From Roseibium aggregatum (GTDB lineage: Bacteria; Pseudomonadota; Alphaproteobacteria; Rhizobiales; Stappiaceae): a stretch of DNA of 64,000 nt. Made by a program: the position numbers and the translations under genes. The stretch is from assembly GCF_017309185.1 (NCBI RefSeq), contig NZ_JAEKJZ010000003.1:310001-374000 (forward strand), given 5' to 3'. Under the pieces are notes generated by a model. The model was not told the DNA's origin and did no database searches. It saw only the letters and a list, made by a program, of their open reading frames with translations. The stretch's first letter is position 1, and the number at the start of each line of letters is the position of its first letter. Shown here one piece after another: positions 50,008 to 58,100 of the stretch.

Positions 50008-50391
50008 ATGTCCCGCACCGTAATCGCTCCCCCGTCGCTGACCGCTCCCGGCGTTCCCCTGTCTCCGGGCATTGCCTTCGAGACCCTGGTCTTCGTCTCG
50101 GGACAACTGCCAATCGATCCGGAAACGGGCGCATTTCCCGATGGCGTCACAGCGCAGACGAAGGCATCTCTGGCAAATCTGAAAACCGTTCTTGAAGCGG
50201 CCGGCGCAACCATGGAAGGCGTGGTCAAGACCACGGTCTTCCTGAAGAACATGGATGACTTTTCGGCCATGAATGCCGTCTATGCGGAGGCATTCCCCAG
50301 CGAGCCGCCGGCGCGTTCCGCCATTGAAGTCGCCCGTCTTCCCAAGGACGCCCTCGTTGAAATAGAAGCCGTCGCCATTCGCGCGCGTTGA
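50008..50391 (+). CDS. RidA-family protein (enamine/imine deaminase type)
   Basis: This 127-residue protein has the RidA fold with VFVSGQLPIDPETG, a middle KTTVFLKNMDDFSAMN and the catalytic-region PPARSAIEVARLPKDALVEIEAVA, where the Arg binds the substrate carboxylate. RidA proteins hydrolyse reactive 2-aminoacrylate-type imines made by PLP or flavin enzymes. It follows dctM by 43 bp. Its presence suggests that the imported compound gives an imine or enamine intermediate. Confidence 0.9.
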   Translation: MSRTVIAPPSLTAPGVPLSPGIAFETLVFVSGQLPIDPETGAFPDGVTAQTKASLANLKTVLEAAGATMEGVVKTTVFLKNMDDFSAMNAVYAEAFPSEPPARSAIEVARLPKDALVEIEAVAIRAR

Positions 50392-50400
50392 GTTTGAGCC

Positions 50401-50967
50401 ATGACAGACCAGAATCCTGAAATGACCGAAGCCTTCCGCCACCCGGCGGCGAAAGCCGCGCTGGAAACCGAAGGCGGCACGACCGACTGGAAAGGCGTCC
50501 TGCTGCACATCCATATCGCGCCAAAAGCGAGTTTCGAAATGGAGGAGCTTTCGGAAGCGGAATGCGTTCCGGGCCGGGGTATCGTCGGCGACAGATACTT
50601 TCTCGGTACGGGAACCTATTCCCCCCGGCCGGATGTACGTGAAGTCACCCTGATCGAGCAGGAAGCGCTGGATGCGATTGCGCGAAACGACCCGCCGCTT
50701 CAGGAGGGCTCCATCGAGCTCAAACCCGTCGATCACCGCCGAAACCTGACCGTGCGCGGCGTGCCGCTCAATCATCTGGTCGGGCGCCGGTTCCGGGTCG
50801 GGGAGGTGATCCTACGCGGCGGACGCCTGAATTTCCCGTGCAAATACCTGGAGAACCTGCTCGACTCCCCGGTGTTCCTGCCGCTCTACAACCGGTCGGG
50901 GCTGAATTGCGGCATCGAGAAGGGCGGCATCATCCGCCCGGGTGACGAGATCGAGCTGCTGGACTGA
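50401..50967 (+). CDS. MOSC-domain protein
   Basis: This 188-residue protein is essentially one MOSC domain. It has GDRY (64-67), HRRNLTVRGVPLN (112-124), C147 in NFPCKYLE and NRSGLNCGIEKGGIIRPGD (164-182). C147 matches the Cys that coordinates molybdenum in mARC, YcbX and YiiM, which reduce N-hydroxylated compounds. It starts 9 bp after ridA and ends 3 bp before a flavin/2Fe-2S reductase gene. It lacks the extra N- or C-terminal domains of YcbX and YiiM, so the neighbouring reductase is the natural electron donor. Confidence 0.88.
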   Translation: MTDQNPEMTEAFRHPAAKAALETEGGTTDWKGVLLHIHIAPKASFEMEELSEAECVPGRGIVGDRYFLGTGTYSPRPDVREVTLIEQEALDAIARNDPPLQEGSIELKPVDHRRNLTVRGVPLNHLVGRRFRVGEVILRGGRLNFPCKYLENLLDSPVFLPLYNRSGLNCGIEKGGIIRPGDEIELLD

Positions 50968-50970
50968 CCC

Positions 50971-51918
50971 ATGCCAAACCGCCTGATCATGAGGCTCTCG
51001 GTCCAGGATGTCCGGGCCGAGACACCGGACGTTATTGTCCTGAGCTTCTCGCATCCCCGCCGCCCGGAGCTTCCCGCATGGAGCGCTGGAGCTCATGTCG
51101 ACGTGCATCTGCCTGACGGCTCGGTTCGCCAGTATTCCCTGTGTGGCGACCCGCAGGACAGATCCATCTACACAATCGCCGTCAAACGCGAGCCGGACGG
51201 GCGGGGTGGCTCGCTGTGGCTGCACGAGACTGCGGCGGCCGGTCTGGAAATCCCGGTCTCGGCGCCCAGAAACCACTTCAGCTTTCATCCCGAGAGCGGC
51301 CGCCACGTTCTGGTTGCCGGAGGGATCGGGATCACGCCGCTGGCGCCCATGGCGAAGCGGCTCGTGGCGGAGGGACAGCGCTTCGTCCTGCATTACTGTG
51401 CAAAAAGCCGGTCGAAAGCCCCGTTTTTCGCAGAGCTGGAAGCACTTTGCGGCAGCAGGCTTCGGCCTTGGTTTTCCGAGGAAGGCACGAGGTTCGATCC
51501 ATTGAGCGCCCTGACCGGCGAGACCGGTTCGGAACTCTATGTGTGCGGACCGCAGGGACTGATTGCTTCCATTGAGGAAGCTGCCTCAAAGCTCGACTGG
51601 CCGAACGGGAAATTCCACATGGAACGCTTCACGGCGCTTGCGAACGACACCTTCGTGCCAGAACCGTTCAAGGTCGTTATCGCTTCGAGCGGAAAAGAGC
51701 TCGATGTTCCGGAGGAACGCACCTTGCTTTCGGTCTTGAGGGAAAATGGTTTCGCGCTCCATTCGTCCTGTGAGACAGGAACTTGCGGAAGCTGCGAATG
51801 CGGCTACAGGGAGGGCGACGTTCTTCATCGGGATGTCGTGCTCACGCCGGACAAACAGAAATCCAGGCTGATGCCCTGCGTTTCCAGGGGCAAGGGAACG
51901 CTCGTCCTGGATCTTTGA
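50971..51918 (+). CDS. Phthalate-dioxygenase-reductase/VanB-type oxidoreductase
   Basis: This 315-residue reductase has a flavin domain with RQYSLCG (53-59), a NAD domain with VAGGIGITPLAPM (115-127) and VCGPQGLI (191-198), and a C-terminal plant-type 2Fe-2S domain with C267, C272, C275 and C303. It passes electrons from NAD(P)H through flavin and the cluster to a partner enzyme. No Rieske oxygenase is nearby; the MOSC protein 3 bp upstream is the likely partner. A hairpin overlaps its stop codon. Confidence 0.9.
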   Translation: MPNRLIMRLSVQDVRAETPDVIVLSFSHPRRPELPAWSAGAHVDVHLPDGSVRQYSLCGDPQDRSIYTIAVKREPDGRGGSLWLHETAAAGLEIPVSAPRNHFSFHPESGRHVLVAGGIGITPLAPMAKRLVAEGQRFVLHYCAKSRSKAPFFAELEALCGSRLRPWFSEEGTRFDPLSALTGETGSELYVCGPQGLIASIEEAASKLDWPNGKFHMERFTALANDTFVPEPFKVVIASSGKELDVPEERTLLSVLRENGFALHSSCETGTCGSCECGYREGDVLHRDVVLTPDKQKSRLMPCVSRGKGTLVLDL

Positions 51919-51924
51919 TCCAGG
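51906..51924 (+). terminator. Hairpin overlapping the reductase stop codon
   Basis: CCTGGATC and GATCCAGG form a perfect 8-bp stem with a TTT loop that spans the TGA stop (51916-51918). No T-run follows, so termination is only possible. Confidence 0.45.
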
Positions 51925-51937
51925 CAACCGGAATCCA

Positions 51938-51982
51938 CTGAGCACGGAGGTCTCAGGGAGCTGGGACAGGCTGGCGACTTAG
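51938..51982 (+). pseudogene. Orphan copy of the acyl-CoA ligase 3' end
   Basis: This 45-bp stretch matches the last 14 codons of the ligase at 45964-46008. Read in that frame it gives LSTEVSGSWDRLAT followed by TAG; the ligase ends LSTDVSGSWDRLAT followed by TGA. The 42 coding bases differ at four positions, all third codon positions. Nothing upstream of 51938 resembles the ligase. It is either the remnant of a lost paralogous gene or one of two direct repeats flanking the 46.0-51.9 kb block. Confidence 0.75.
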
Positions 51983-51992
51983 TGTACGGCTT

Positions 51993-52877
51993 CTAACCCA
52001 TGCGCTCCGAGGCGTAGGAACCCGGGGAGGCGGGGAAGACGATGGTGCGGTTGCCGCTCAGAAAGACGCGGCGGTGAATATGGGCGTGGATCGCACGGGC
52101 GAGGATCCGGCTTTCCACGTCCCGCCCGAGAGACACATAATCGTTGGAGTTCTGGGCATGGGTGACCTGAACAGTGTCCTGATTGATGATCGGGCCTTCG
52201 TCCAGATCGGACGTCACGTAGTGCGACGTTGCGCCGATCAGTTTCACCCCACGTTCGTAGGCCTGCTTGTAGGGATTGGCGCCCTTGAAGCTCGGCAGGA
52301 AGGAATGGTGGATGTTGATGATCCTGCCTGAAAGCTTGCGGCACATGGCGTCCGACAGAACCTGCATGTAACGGGCGAGCACCACCAGTTCTGCGCCGGT
52401 TTCCTCCACCACACGCATCTGGGCCGCTTCGGCCTCCGCCTTGTTGTCTTTCGTGACCTTGATGTAGTGGAAGGGAATGTCGTGGTTCACCACCAGCTTC
52501 TGGTAGTCCAGATGATTGGAAATCACCGCCACGATGTCGACGGGAAGCGCGCCGATCCGCCAGCGGTAGAGCAGGTCGTTCAGGCAATGGCCGAACCGCG
52601 ACACCATGATGATTACTTTCATCCGCTCCGCCTCGTCGTGGATCGCCCAGGTCATGCCGAAGGGCTCCGCGACCGGCTTGAAGCCTTCTCGCAGGCTGTC
52701 GATGTTTGCATCAAGCTCCGACTTGAAGCTGACGCGCATGAAGAAATCGCCGGAGGCCGGATCGTCGAACTGGGCACAGTCGGTGATGTTGCAGCCGGCC
52801 TCGGACAGGAAAGCGGTGATCGCGGCGACAATGCCGCGCCGGGACGGGCACGTGACCGTCAGGACAAACTGGGTCAT
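51993..52877 (-). CDS. purU: Formyltetrahydrofolate deformylase
   Basis: This 294-residue enzyme hydrolyses 10-formyl-THF to formate and THF. It has an N-terminal ACT domain (about 4-85, with TVTCPSRRGIVAAITAFLSEAGCNI) and a C-terminal formyltransferase-like domain. That domain holds NIHHSFLPSFKG, GATSHYVT and DLDEGPII, including the catalytic Asn-His-Asp set. It is the last gene after soxBDAG, an arrangement known from sarcosine catabolism, where it recycles the THF loaded with one-carbon units. It starts 26 bp after soxG. Confidence 0.94.
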   Translation of the reverse strand: MTQFVLTVTCPSRRGIVAAITAFLSEAGCNITDCAQFDDPASGDFFMRVSFKSELDANIDSLREGFKPVAEPFGMTWAIHDEAERMKVIIMVSRFGHCLNDLLYRWRIGALPVDIVAVISNHLDYQKLVVNHDIPFHYIKVTKDNKAEAEAAQMRVVEETGAELVVLARYMQVLSDAMCRKLSGRIINIHHSFLPSFKGANPYKQAYERGVKLIGATSHYVTSDLDEGPIINQDTVQVTHAQNSNDYVSLGRDVESRILARAIHAHIHRRVFLSGNRTIVFPASPGSYASERMG

Positions 52878-52903
52878 GGGAAACTCCGAGGGAATTGATC
52901 TGG

Positions 52904-53569
52904 TCAGGCGCCGGGAGGCAATTCGGCGAACTGGAAGCCCGATCCGAGACCTTCCGCCGTTTCGGTGAGCACATCGAGTGCGAAACCGGCGGAAGAGACG
53001 TCGAGGAAGAGCTCATAGGAGGGGCTGCCAAAGCGGTCGAAGCGGACGGCCACCACGTCGAGATGCAGAGCGCGGGTCTGGGCCACCTGATTGACGGGAA
53101 AACCTTGCGGCCTCAGATCGGTCATGGAGATTCGCGCCATCAATTCCGGCGCGGCGGGACCGGACACCAGGAACCAGGCCCAGCCTTCCTCGCGATAGGC
53201 GTCGTAGCCCTTCGTCTCAAGCGTACTTTCCAGCCACGCCTGCCGAATTTCCCGCAACCGCTCTCCACTTCCGCCCGGTGGGGCGGTGAAGAGAACTTCC
53301 TCCTGGCCGAGCCGCAGGAGCGCGGTGCCGCAGGGCAGGATCACAGCGGCGTTCACCTTCTCCGGCGCGGTCATCTCCCGGGAGGCGATCCAGCTCATGG
53401 TGCCCGGCCCGCGCAAGCCGAACCGTTCCGAACGGGTGCAATCGAGAACACAGTTCCGGTCGGCGCTAGCAATGGTGTCCGTCTGGGGCAGACGTTCGGC
53501 CAGGGGACTGCTGCGCATTGCCTGGTCGATGCTTGCGGGAGACACGGTGGAGGCGATGTCCTGTGTCAT
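52904..53569 (-). CDS. soxG: Sarcosine oxidase gamma subunit
   Basis: This 221-residue protein belongs to the gamma subunit family of heterotetrameric sarcosine oxidase, which structurally resembles part of GcvT. Recognisable stretches are RLPQTDTIASADRNCVLDCTRSERFGLRGPG in the N-terminal half and FDRFGSPSYELFLDVSSAGFALDVL near the end. It starts 1 bp after soxA in the order B-D-A-G. Confidence 0.88.
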   Translation of the reverse strand: MTQDIASTVSPASIDQAMRSSPLAERLPQTDTIASADRNCVLDCTRSERFGLRGPGTMSWIASREMTAPEKVNAAVILPCGTALLRLGQEEVLFTAPPGGSGERLREIRQAWLESTLETKGYDAYREEGWAWFLVSGPAAPELMARISMTDLRPQGFPVNQVAQTRALHLDVVAVRFDRFGSPSYELFLDVSSAGFALDVLTETAEGLGSGFQFAELPPGA

Positions 53570-53570
53570 G

Positions 53571-56465
53571 TCAGATCTCCTGCCGCAGGTTCTCGGAGTC
53601 GTAGAAGGGCGTGGTGACGACCGGCGCGTTGAGTTCCTTGCCGCACAGCCCTCGGATCGTCAGACTGCCGCCCGGTTCGGCATCGCGCGGGTCCGCATAG
53701 GCCAGCCCGATCCACTTGCCCAGGGTCGGAGAGTGGCAGACCGACGAGACGAAGCCGACCGGCGTTCCCTCGCGCAGGACCAGGCAGGAGTCCGACAGCC
53801 GGGCGCCATGGCCTTCCGGCACCTCGAAACCGCAGAGCTTGCGCTTGAGCCCCAGGCCTCCGCGTTTTTCGACCGCCGTCTTGCCGATGTACATGGGCTT
53901 CTTTTTCGACAGCGCCCACTCCATGTTCAGTTCCGCCGGGCTCGACAGGGCGTCGGTGTCCTGACCGATGATGATATGGCCTTTTTCCAGCCGTAGGACG
54001 CGCGAGGCTTCGAGCCCGTAGGGTGCCAGGCCGTAAGGCGCGCCCGCTTCTTTCAGCTTGCGCCACAGCGCCGCGCCGAAGGAGCGGGGCACATGGAGTT
54101 CATAGCTCAGTTCCCCGGTGAAGCCGATGCGCATGACACGTGCCGGCGCGCCGCCAATGACGCCGGTCCGGCCGTTGAGATAGGGGAAAGCGTCCGGAGA
54201 CAGATCGATGTCGCCGCCAAGGGCTTCCAGCACCTTGCGCGCGTTCGGTCCGGTCACATTGATGGCCGCGAAGGCGGAGGTGATGTTCTGAATGTCGACC
54301 CGCATGCCCCATTGGGCGTTCAGGAAGCTCATTTCGGTATAGACACGGGCGACGGCGCCGGTGGTGGCGGTGACATAGAAGTCAGTTTCGGACAGGCGGT
54401 AGGCGACGCCGTCATCGATGACAGAGCCCATGTCGTTGAGCATCAGGCAGTAGCGGACCCGGCCCACCGGCTGCATCGCATGGGCCATGGTGTAGATCCG
54501 GTCGAGAAAGGCTCCGGCGTCCGGTCCCCGTATCGCGAGTTTGCCCAGGGTGGAGACGTCGAGCATGCCGACCCTTGTGCGCACCAGATCGACTTCTTCG
54601 GCGATGGTTTTCGCAAGGTCCCGGTCGTTGCCATAGTGATAGGGCCGCCACCAGGCCCCGGCGGGCTTCATCCGGGCGTTGTCCGCCATGTGCTCGCTCT
54701 GGATGGGCGTATGCCGGTAGAGCACGTGCAGCGGTCCGGCGAGGACGCCCAGTTTCTCCGGCCCGAAGGGGGGGCGTGATGTGGTGATGCCGACGTCGCC
54801 AACCTTGCGGTCCGTCATTCCAGCGACGATCCGGGCCGTATTCAGCGCCGAATGACGGCCCTGGGAGGGGCCCATGCCGACGGTTGAATAGCGCTTGACC
54901 AGTTCCAGCTCGCTATATCCGTCCTTGACGGCGTTCCGGATGTCCTTGACCTGCAGGTCCTCGTCGAAATCGATGAAGTCGCGGCCTTTTTCATGAGGGA
55001 TCAGGGCCTGGGCGTGGTTCATGCCGGGGGCGGCCGGGTCGGTGAGCGGTTCGGGTACGTCCGTCTCACATCCGCAGCTCACGGTGGCCCTGGCGCCCGC
55101 GATTTCTCCGCTGCGCAGGACGGCCTGAAGATCGAAGCATCCCGCAGCCGATCCGGCGACATGCATGGATGCGGGAAGGTTGCTCAGGACGAACTGGCGG
55201 CTGTCGTCGTCATATCCGAGCTTCGCACCGGCATTCAGCGGCAACTGATAGGTTGGCGTGTAGCCTGCCGCAACGACGAGAAGGTCGCAGGCAAGCGTTT
55301 CCGCCCCGTGGCCGTTTTGCTCGAAGGTGACCGCGCGGATATGACGGTTACCCGCCGTTGCCCGGGCTTCGGTGACCGTTGCCGCGCGGACCAGGCGCAC
55401 GCCCCGGTTTTCCAGCCGTTTGGCGACCTCCGGGCAAGACGGGGTTGCAGAGGGTTCCAGTACCGCCTGGAGTGACACGCCGGCGTCGAGCAGGTCGAGC
55501 GCGGTCAGGTAACCGTCCCGGTTCCCGGCGAAAACCACCGCCTCTTGTCCGGGGCGCACCGCGTAGTGGCGCATCAGGCGCTGGGCGGCGGACGACAGCA
55601 TGATGCCGGGAAGGTCGTTGTTGTGGAACACCAGCGGCTGTTCCTGCGACCCGGTCGCGACAACCACCTGGCGGGCGCGCACCCGGTAGAGCGTGTTGTC
55701 CTTCAGCACGGGCAGCCAGTTGTCGGCGAACCAGCCGTTGCAGGTCGCACCGGTCATGATCCTGAGCGAGGGCAGGGCCCCGGCTTTGGCGCGGAGGTCA
55801 TCCAGCAGACCCTCCGCTTCCTCGGTCTTCGTTGCGAAGCGGGCGTAGGTCAAGGCGCCACCGAGTTCGGGTGCGGAGTCGACGAGAACAACGTCCAGTC
55901 CCGTTTCCGCTGCCTTGATCGCGGCCGACAGTCCCGCCGGTCCCGCGCCGACGACGAGCACATCCGTGTGGATGTTTTCCTTGATGTAGCGGCCTTTGGG
56001 GGCGGCGGGATCGATCCTGCCGAGACCGGCGGATTTGCGGATGATCGGTTCCCAGAGCTTCAGCCAGGCCTTGTTGCCGGGTTTGAAGAAACTCCGGTAG
56101 TAGAAGCCGACCGGCATGAAGCGGCCGAACCGGCCGAGGATCGAAAGCCGGTCGTTTTCCGCCGTGCCGCTGACATTCTGGGAGGTGACGTTGAGGCCGT
56201 CCGCGATTTCGCGCAGGTCGGCGCGCACGTTGGCTTCATCGGGAAGCTGCACCAGGGTGTTGGCGTCCTGACCGGCCATGGTCAGAACGCCGCGCGGGCG
56301 GTGATATTTGAAGGACCGCGACAGGATCCAGCGGCCGTCTCCCGCAAGCGCCGACGCGATCGTGTCGCCTTCAAACCCTTCGACGCCCTTGCCGTCGAAG
56401 GAAAAGCGGATTGTGCGGGACCTGTCGATGCGCGATCCGAAGGGGGCGTTCAGCCGTTCGCTCAT
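53571..56465 (-). CDS. soxA: Sarcosine oxidase alpha subunit
   Basis: This 964-residue subunit has an N-terminal ferredoxin-like region (about 15-90, with GFEGDTIASALAGDG and FKYHRPRGVLTM), an FAD/NAD(H) domain (VLVVGAGPAGLSAAIKA near 170), and a second nucleotide-binding part. A C-terminal GcvT-like THF domain (about 590-950) has GMLDVSTLGKLAIRGPDA and GFTGELSYELHVP. It accepts electrons from sarcosine oxidised at SoxB and transfers the methylene group to THF. Length and order match the family. Confidence 0.93.
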   Translation of the reverse strand: MSERLNAPFGSRIDRSRTIRFSFDGKGVEGFEGDTIASALAGDGRWILSRSFKYHRPRGVLTMAGQDANTLVQLPDEANVRADLREIADGLNVTSQNVSGTAENDRLSILGRFGRFMPVGFYYRSFFKPGNKAWLKLWEPIIRKSAGLGRIDPAAPKGRYIKENIHTDVLVVGAGPAGLSAAIKAAETGLDVVLVDSAPELGGALTYARFATKTEEAEGLLDDLRAKAGALPSLRIMTGATCNGWFADNWLPVLKDNTLYRVRARQVVVATGSQEQPLVFHNNDLPGIMLSSAAQRLMRHYAVRPGQEAVVFAGNRDGYLTALDLLDAGVSLQAVLEPSATPSCPEVAKRLENRGVRLVRAATVTEARATAGNRHIRAVTFEQNGHGAETLACDLLVVAAGYTPTYQLPLNAGAKLGYDDDSRQFVLSNLPASMHVAGSAAGCFDLQAVLRSGEIAGARATVSCGCETDVPEPLTDPAAPGMNHAQALIPHEKGRDFIDFDEDLQVKDIRNAVKDGYSELELVKRYSTVGMGPSQGRHSALNTARIVAGMTDRKVGDVGITTSRPPFGPEKLGVLAGPLHVLYRHTPIQSEHMADNARMKPAGAWWRPYHYGNDRDLAKTIAEEVDLVRTRVGMLDVSTLGKLAIRGPDAGAFLDRIYTMAHAMQPVGRVRYCLMLNDMGSVIDDGVAYRLSETDFYVTATTGAVARVYTEMSFLNAQWGMRVDIQNITSAFAAINVTGPNARKVLEALGGDIDLSPDAFPYLNGRTGVIGGAPARVMRIGFTGELSYELHVPRSFGAALWRKLKEAGAPYGLAPYGLEASRVLRLEKGHIIIGQDTDALSSPAELNMEWALSKKKPMYIGKTAVEKRGGLGLKRKLCGFEVPEGHGARLSDSCLVLREGTPVGFVSSVCHSPTLGKWIGLAYADPRDAEPGGSLTIRGLCGKELNAPVVTTPFYDSENLRQEI

Positions 56466-56467
56466 GG

Positions 56468-56719
56468 TCAGTCGGGCTTTCTGCTGGGAAGATAGGTGGC
56501 GAGGATCTCATCCGTCACCGTGTGGCGTTCCGCGATGAAGACGGTGTTGGACGGCGTGTGGCGCCACCACTCCGTGAGCACGCCAAGCGGGTTCTCGGCG
56601 AAGAACAGCGCCTCGGTCAGCTCGCCCGGATCTTCGGCGCTGGCCGCGCGCACCGGACCCAGATATTGAAACTCGGTGATGTTGCGTGTCCCGTTCACAG
56701 GGCAGGTCAAAAGCTTCAT
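56468..56719 (-). CDS. soxD: Sarcosine oxidase delta-type subunit with incomplete zinc site
   Basis: This 83-residue protein lies between soxB and soxA, as the delta subunit does. It has TCPVNGTRNITEF at the N-terminus and WWRHTPSNTVFIAERHTVTDEIL in the second half. The classical delta subunit binds zinc with Cys-x2-Cys and His-x3-Cys. Here only the first Cys and the His remain: the second Cys of CPxC is Asn, and the last is Asn/Thr. Similar sequences occur in the N-methylglutamate dehydrogenase branch of this family, so the enzyme's substrate may differ from sarcosine. Confidence 0.82.
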   Translation of the reverse strand: MKLLTCPVNGTRNITEFQYLGPVRAASAEDPGELTEALFFAENPLGVLTEWWRHTPSNTVFIAERHTVTDEILATYLPSRKPD

Positions 56720-56729
56720 CGTACCCTCG

Positions 56730-57971
56730 TCAGTGGCTGGCTGCCGTGGCGCCCATCTCGTTCAACAGTTCGAACTTCTCGAAGCGCTGGAGGTCGAAGG
56801 GTTTCAGGATGTCGGAGACTCGGCCCCTGGCGACGGTCTCGGCCATGTATTTTCCGGCGACCGGGGTCGCCTTGAAGCCCCAGGTGCCCCAGCCGCAGTC
56901 GAGCCAGTAGTTTTCCAGCGGCGACGCGCCCATGACCGGGCTGTAGTCCGGGGTCATGTCGGTGATGCCCGCCCATTGGCGCAGGAGCTTGACCTTGTGC
57001 AGGAACGGGAAGAGATGCAGCGCGCCTTCGGCCAGATGCTCCTTCTGGTCAAGGGTGGAGCGGGTCGAGGCCAGCTGATAGGGGTCGGAGCCGCCGCCGA
57101 TGACAAGCTCGCCGCGCGAGGACTGCAGGATATAGGTGTGCAGGTTGGCGGAGGAAATCAGCGTGTCGAGGAACGGTTTCAGCGGCTGGGTGACCATGGC
57201 CTGCAGGGGGAAACAGCGGATCGGCAGGCGGATGCCGGCCAGACCGGCAACGTGGCCGTTGAGACCACCGGCGGCCTGCAGCACCTGGCCGGCCGCGATC
57301 TTGCCCCGGTTGGTCTTCACATGGGTAACCCGGTTGCCGTTTTTTTCGAAGCCGGTTACCTCGGTGCGCTGGTGGATTTCCACCCCGCGTTCGGCCGCCC
57401 GCTTGGCGTAGCCCCAGGCGACGGCGTCGTGACGGGCGGTGCCGCCGTCCTCGTGCCAGAGGCCGCCGAGCACCTCGTGCTGACCGCCCATGTCGAGATT
57501 GAGCAGCGGGCAGATTTCGGCAACGGTTTTCGGATCGACAACTTCGATCCGCGTGCCCATGTGTTTGCCCATTTCTGCGCGCAGATGAAAGCTGCGCAGG
57601 GTGGCTTCCGAATGGGCGAGGGTCAGCTGGCCGCGCTGGGAGAACATGATGTTGAAGCCGAGATCCTCGGACATGGTCTCGTAGAGCTTTACGGCTTCCT
57701 TGTAGAAGCGTACCGACGGTTCGGTCATGTAGTTGGAACGCACCACCGTGGTGTTGCGCGCCGTGTTGCCGCCCGCCAGATAGCCTTTCTCAAGGACGGC
57801 GACATCGCGGATGCCGTGCACATGGCTCAGGTAATAGGCCGCCGCGAGACCGTGGCCGCCGCCGCCTAGGATCACGACGTCATAGGACGGTTTCAACTCG
57901 GGCGTCGGCGGTATGTCGTTGAACGACACGTGCCTGTTGCGCAGACCGTATTTCAACAGGGAAAGTGGCAT
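56730..57971 (-). CDS. soxB: Sarcosine oxidase beta subunit
   Basis: This 413-residue flavoprotein oxidises the N-methyl amine. It has the FAD motif VVILGGGGHGLAAAYYL (36-41 core), GNTARNTTVVRSNY and H181 in ARHDAVAWGYAKRA at the position of the covalent-FMN His. The C-terminal end has DCGWGTWGFKATPVAGKYMAE. It is the first gene of soxBDAG-purU and divergent from a GcvA-like LysR gene across 129 bp. Creatinase at 18-19 kb would produce its likely substrate. Confidence 0.92.
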   Translation of the reverse strand: MPLSLLKYGLRNRHVSFNDIPPTPELKPSYDVVILGGGGHGLAAAYYLSHVHGIRDVAVLEKGYLAGGNTARNTTVVRSNYMTEPSVRFYKEAVKLYETMSEDLGFNIMFSQRGQLTLAHSEATLRSFHLRAEMGKHMGTRIEVVDPKTVAEICPLLNLDMGGQHEVLGGLWHEDGGTARHDAVAWGYAKRAAERGVEIHQRTEVTGFEKNGNRVTHVKTNRGKIAAGQVLQAAGGLNGHVAGLAGIRLPIRCFPLQAMVTQPLKPFLDTLISSANLHTYILQSSRGELVIGGGSDPYQLASTRSTLDQKEHLAEGALHLFPFLHKVKLLRQWAGITDMTPDYSPVMGASPLENYWLDCGWGTWGFKATPVAGKYMAETVARGRVSDILKPFDLQRFEKFELLNEMGATAASH

Positions 57972-58100
57972 GGCGTCCTGCAGGTTCGGTAGCCGGATAA
58001 CAAACCGCAGTGAGCCTTGCTTTCAGACTTGGCGCAAGAAACCGATCTTTACCCAGTGACCTCGTTTTCGTAATGTCTCCAAAATTTCATTGGGGTCTTT

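Noticed and set aside
46009-51937. Autonomous integrative element
   Set aside because: Direct repeats flank the block, but it has no integrase, recombinase or transfer gene, so only past insertion or deletion is proposed.
52904-57971. Assignment of the sox operon as N-methylglutamate dehydrogenase
   Set aside because: The delta subunit is suggestive, but no gamma-glutamylmethylamide synthetase or N-methylglutamate synthase genes are nearby, while purU and creatinase favour sarcosine.
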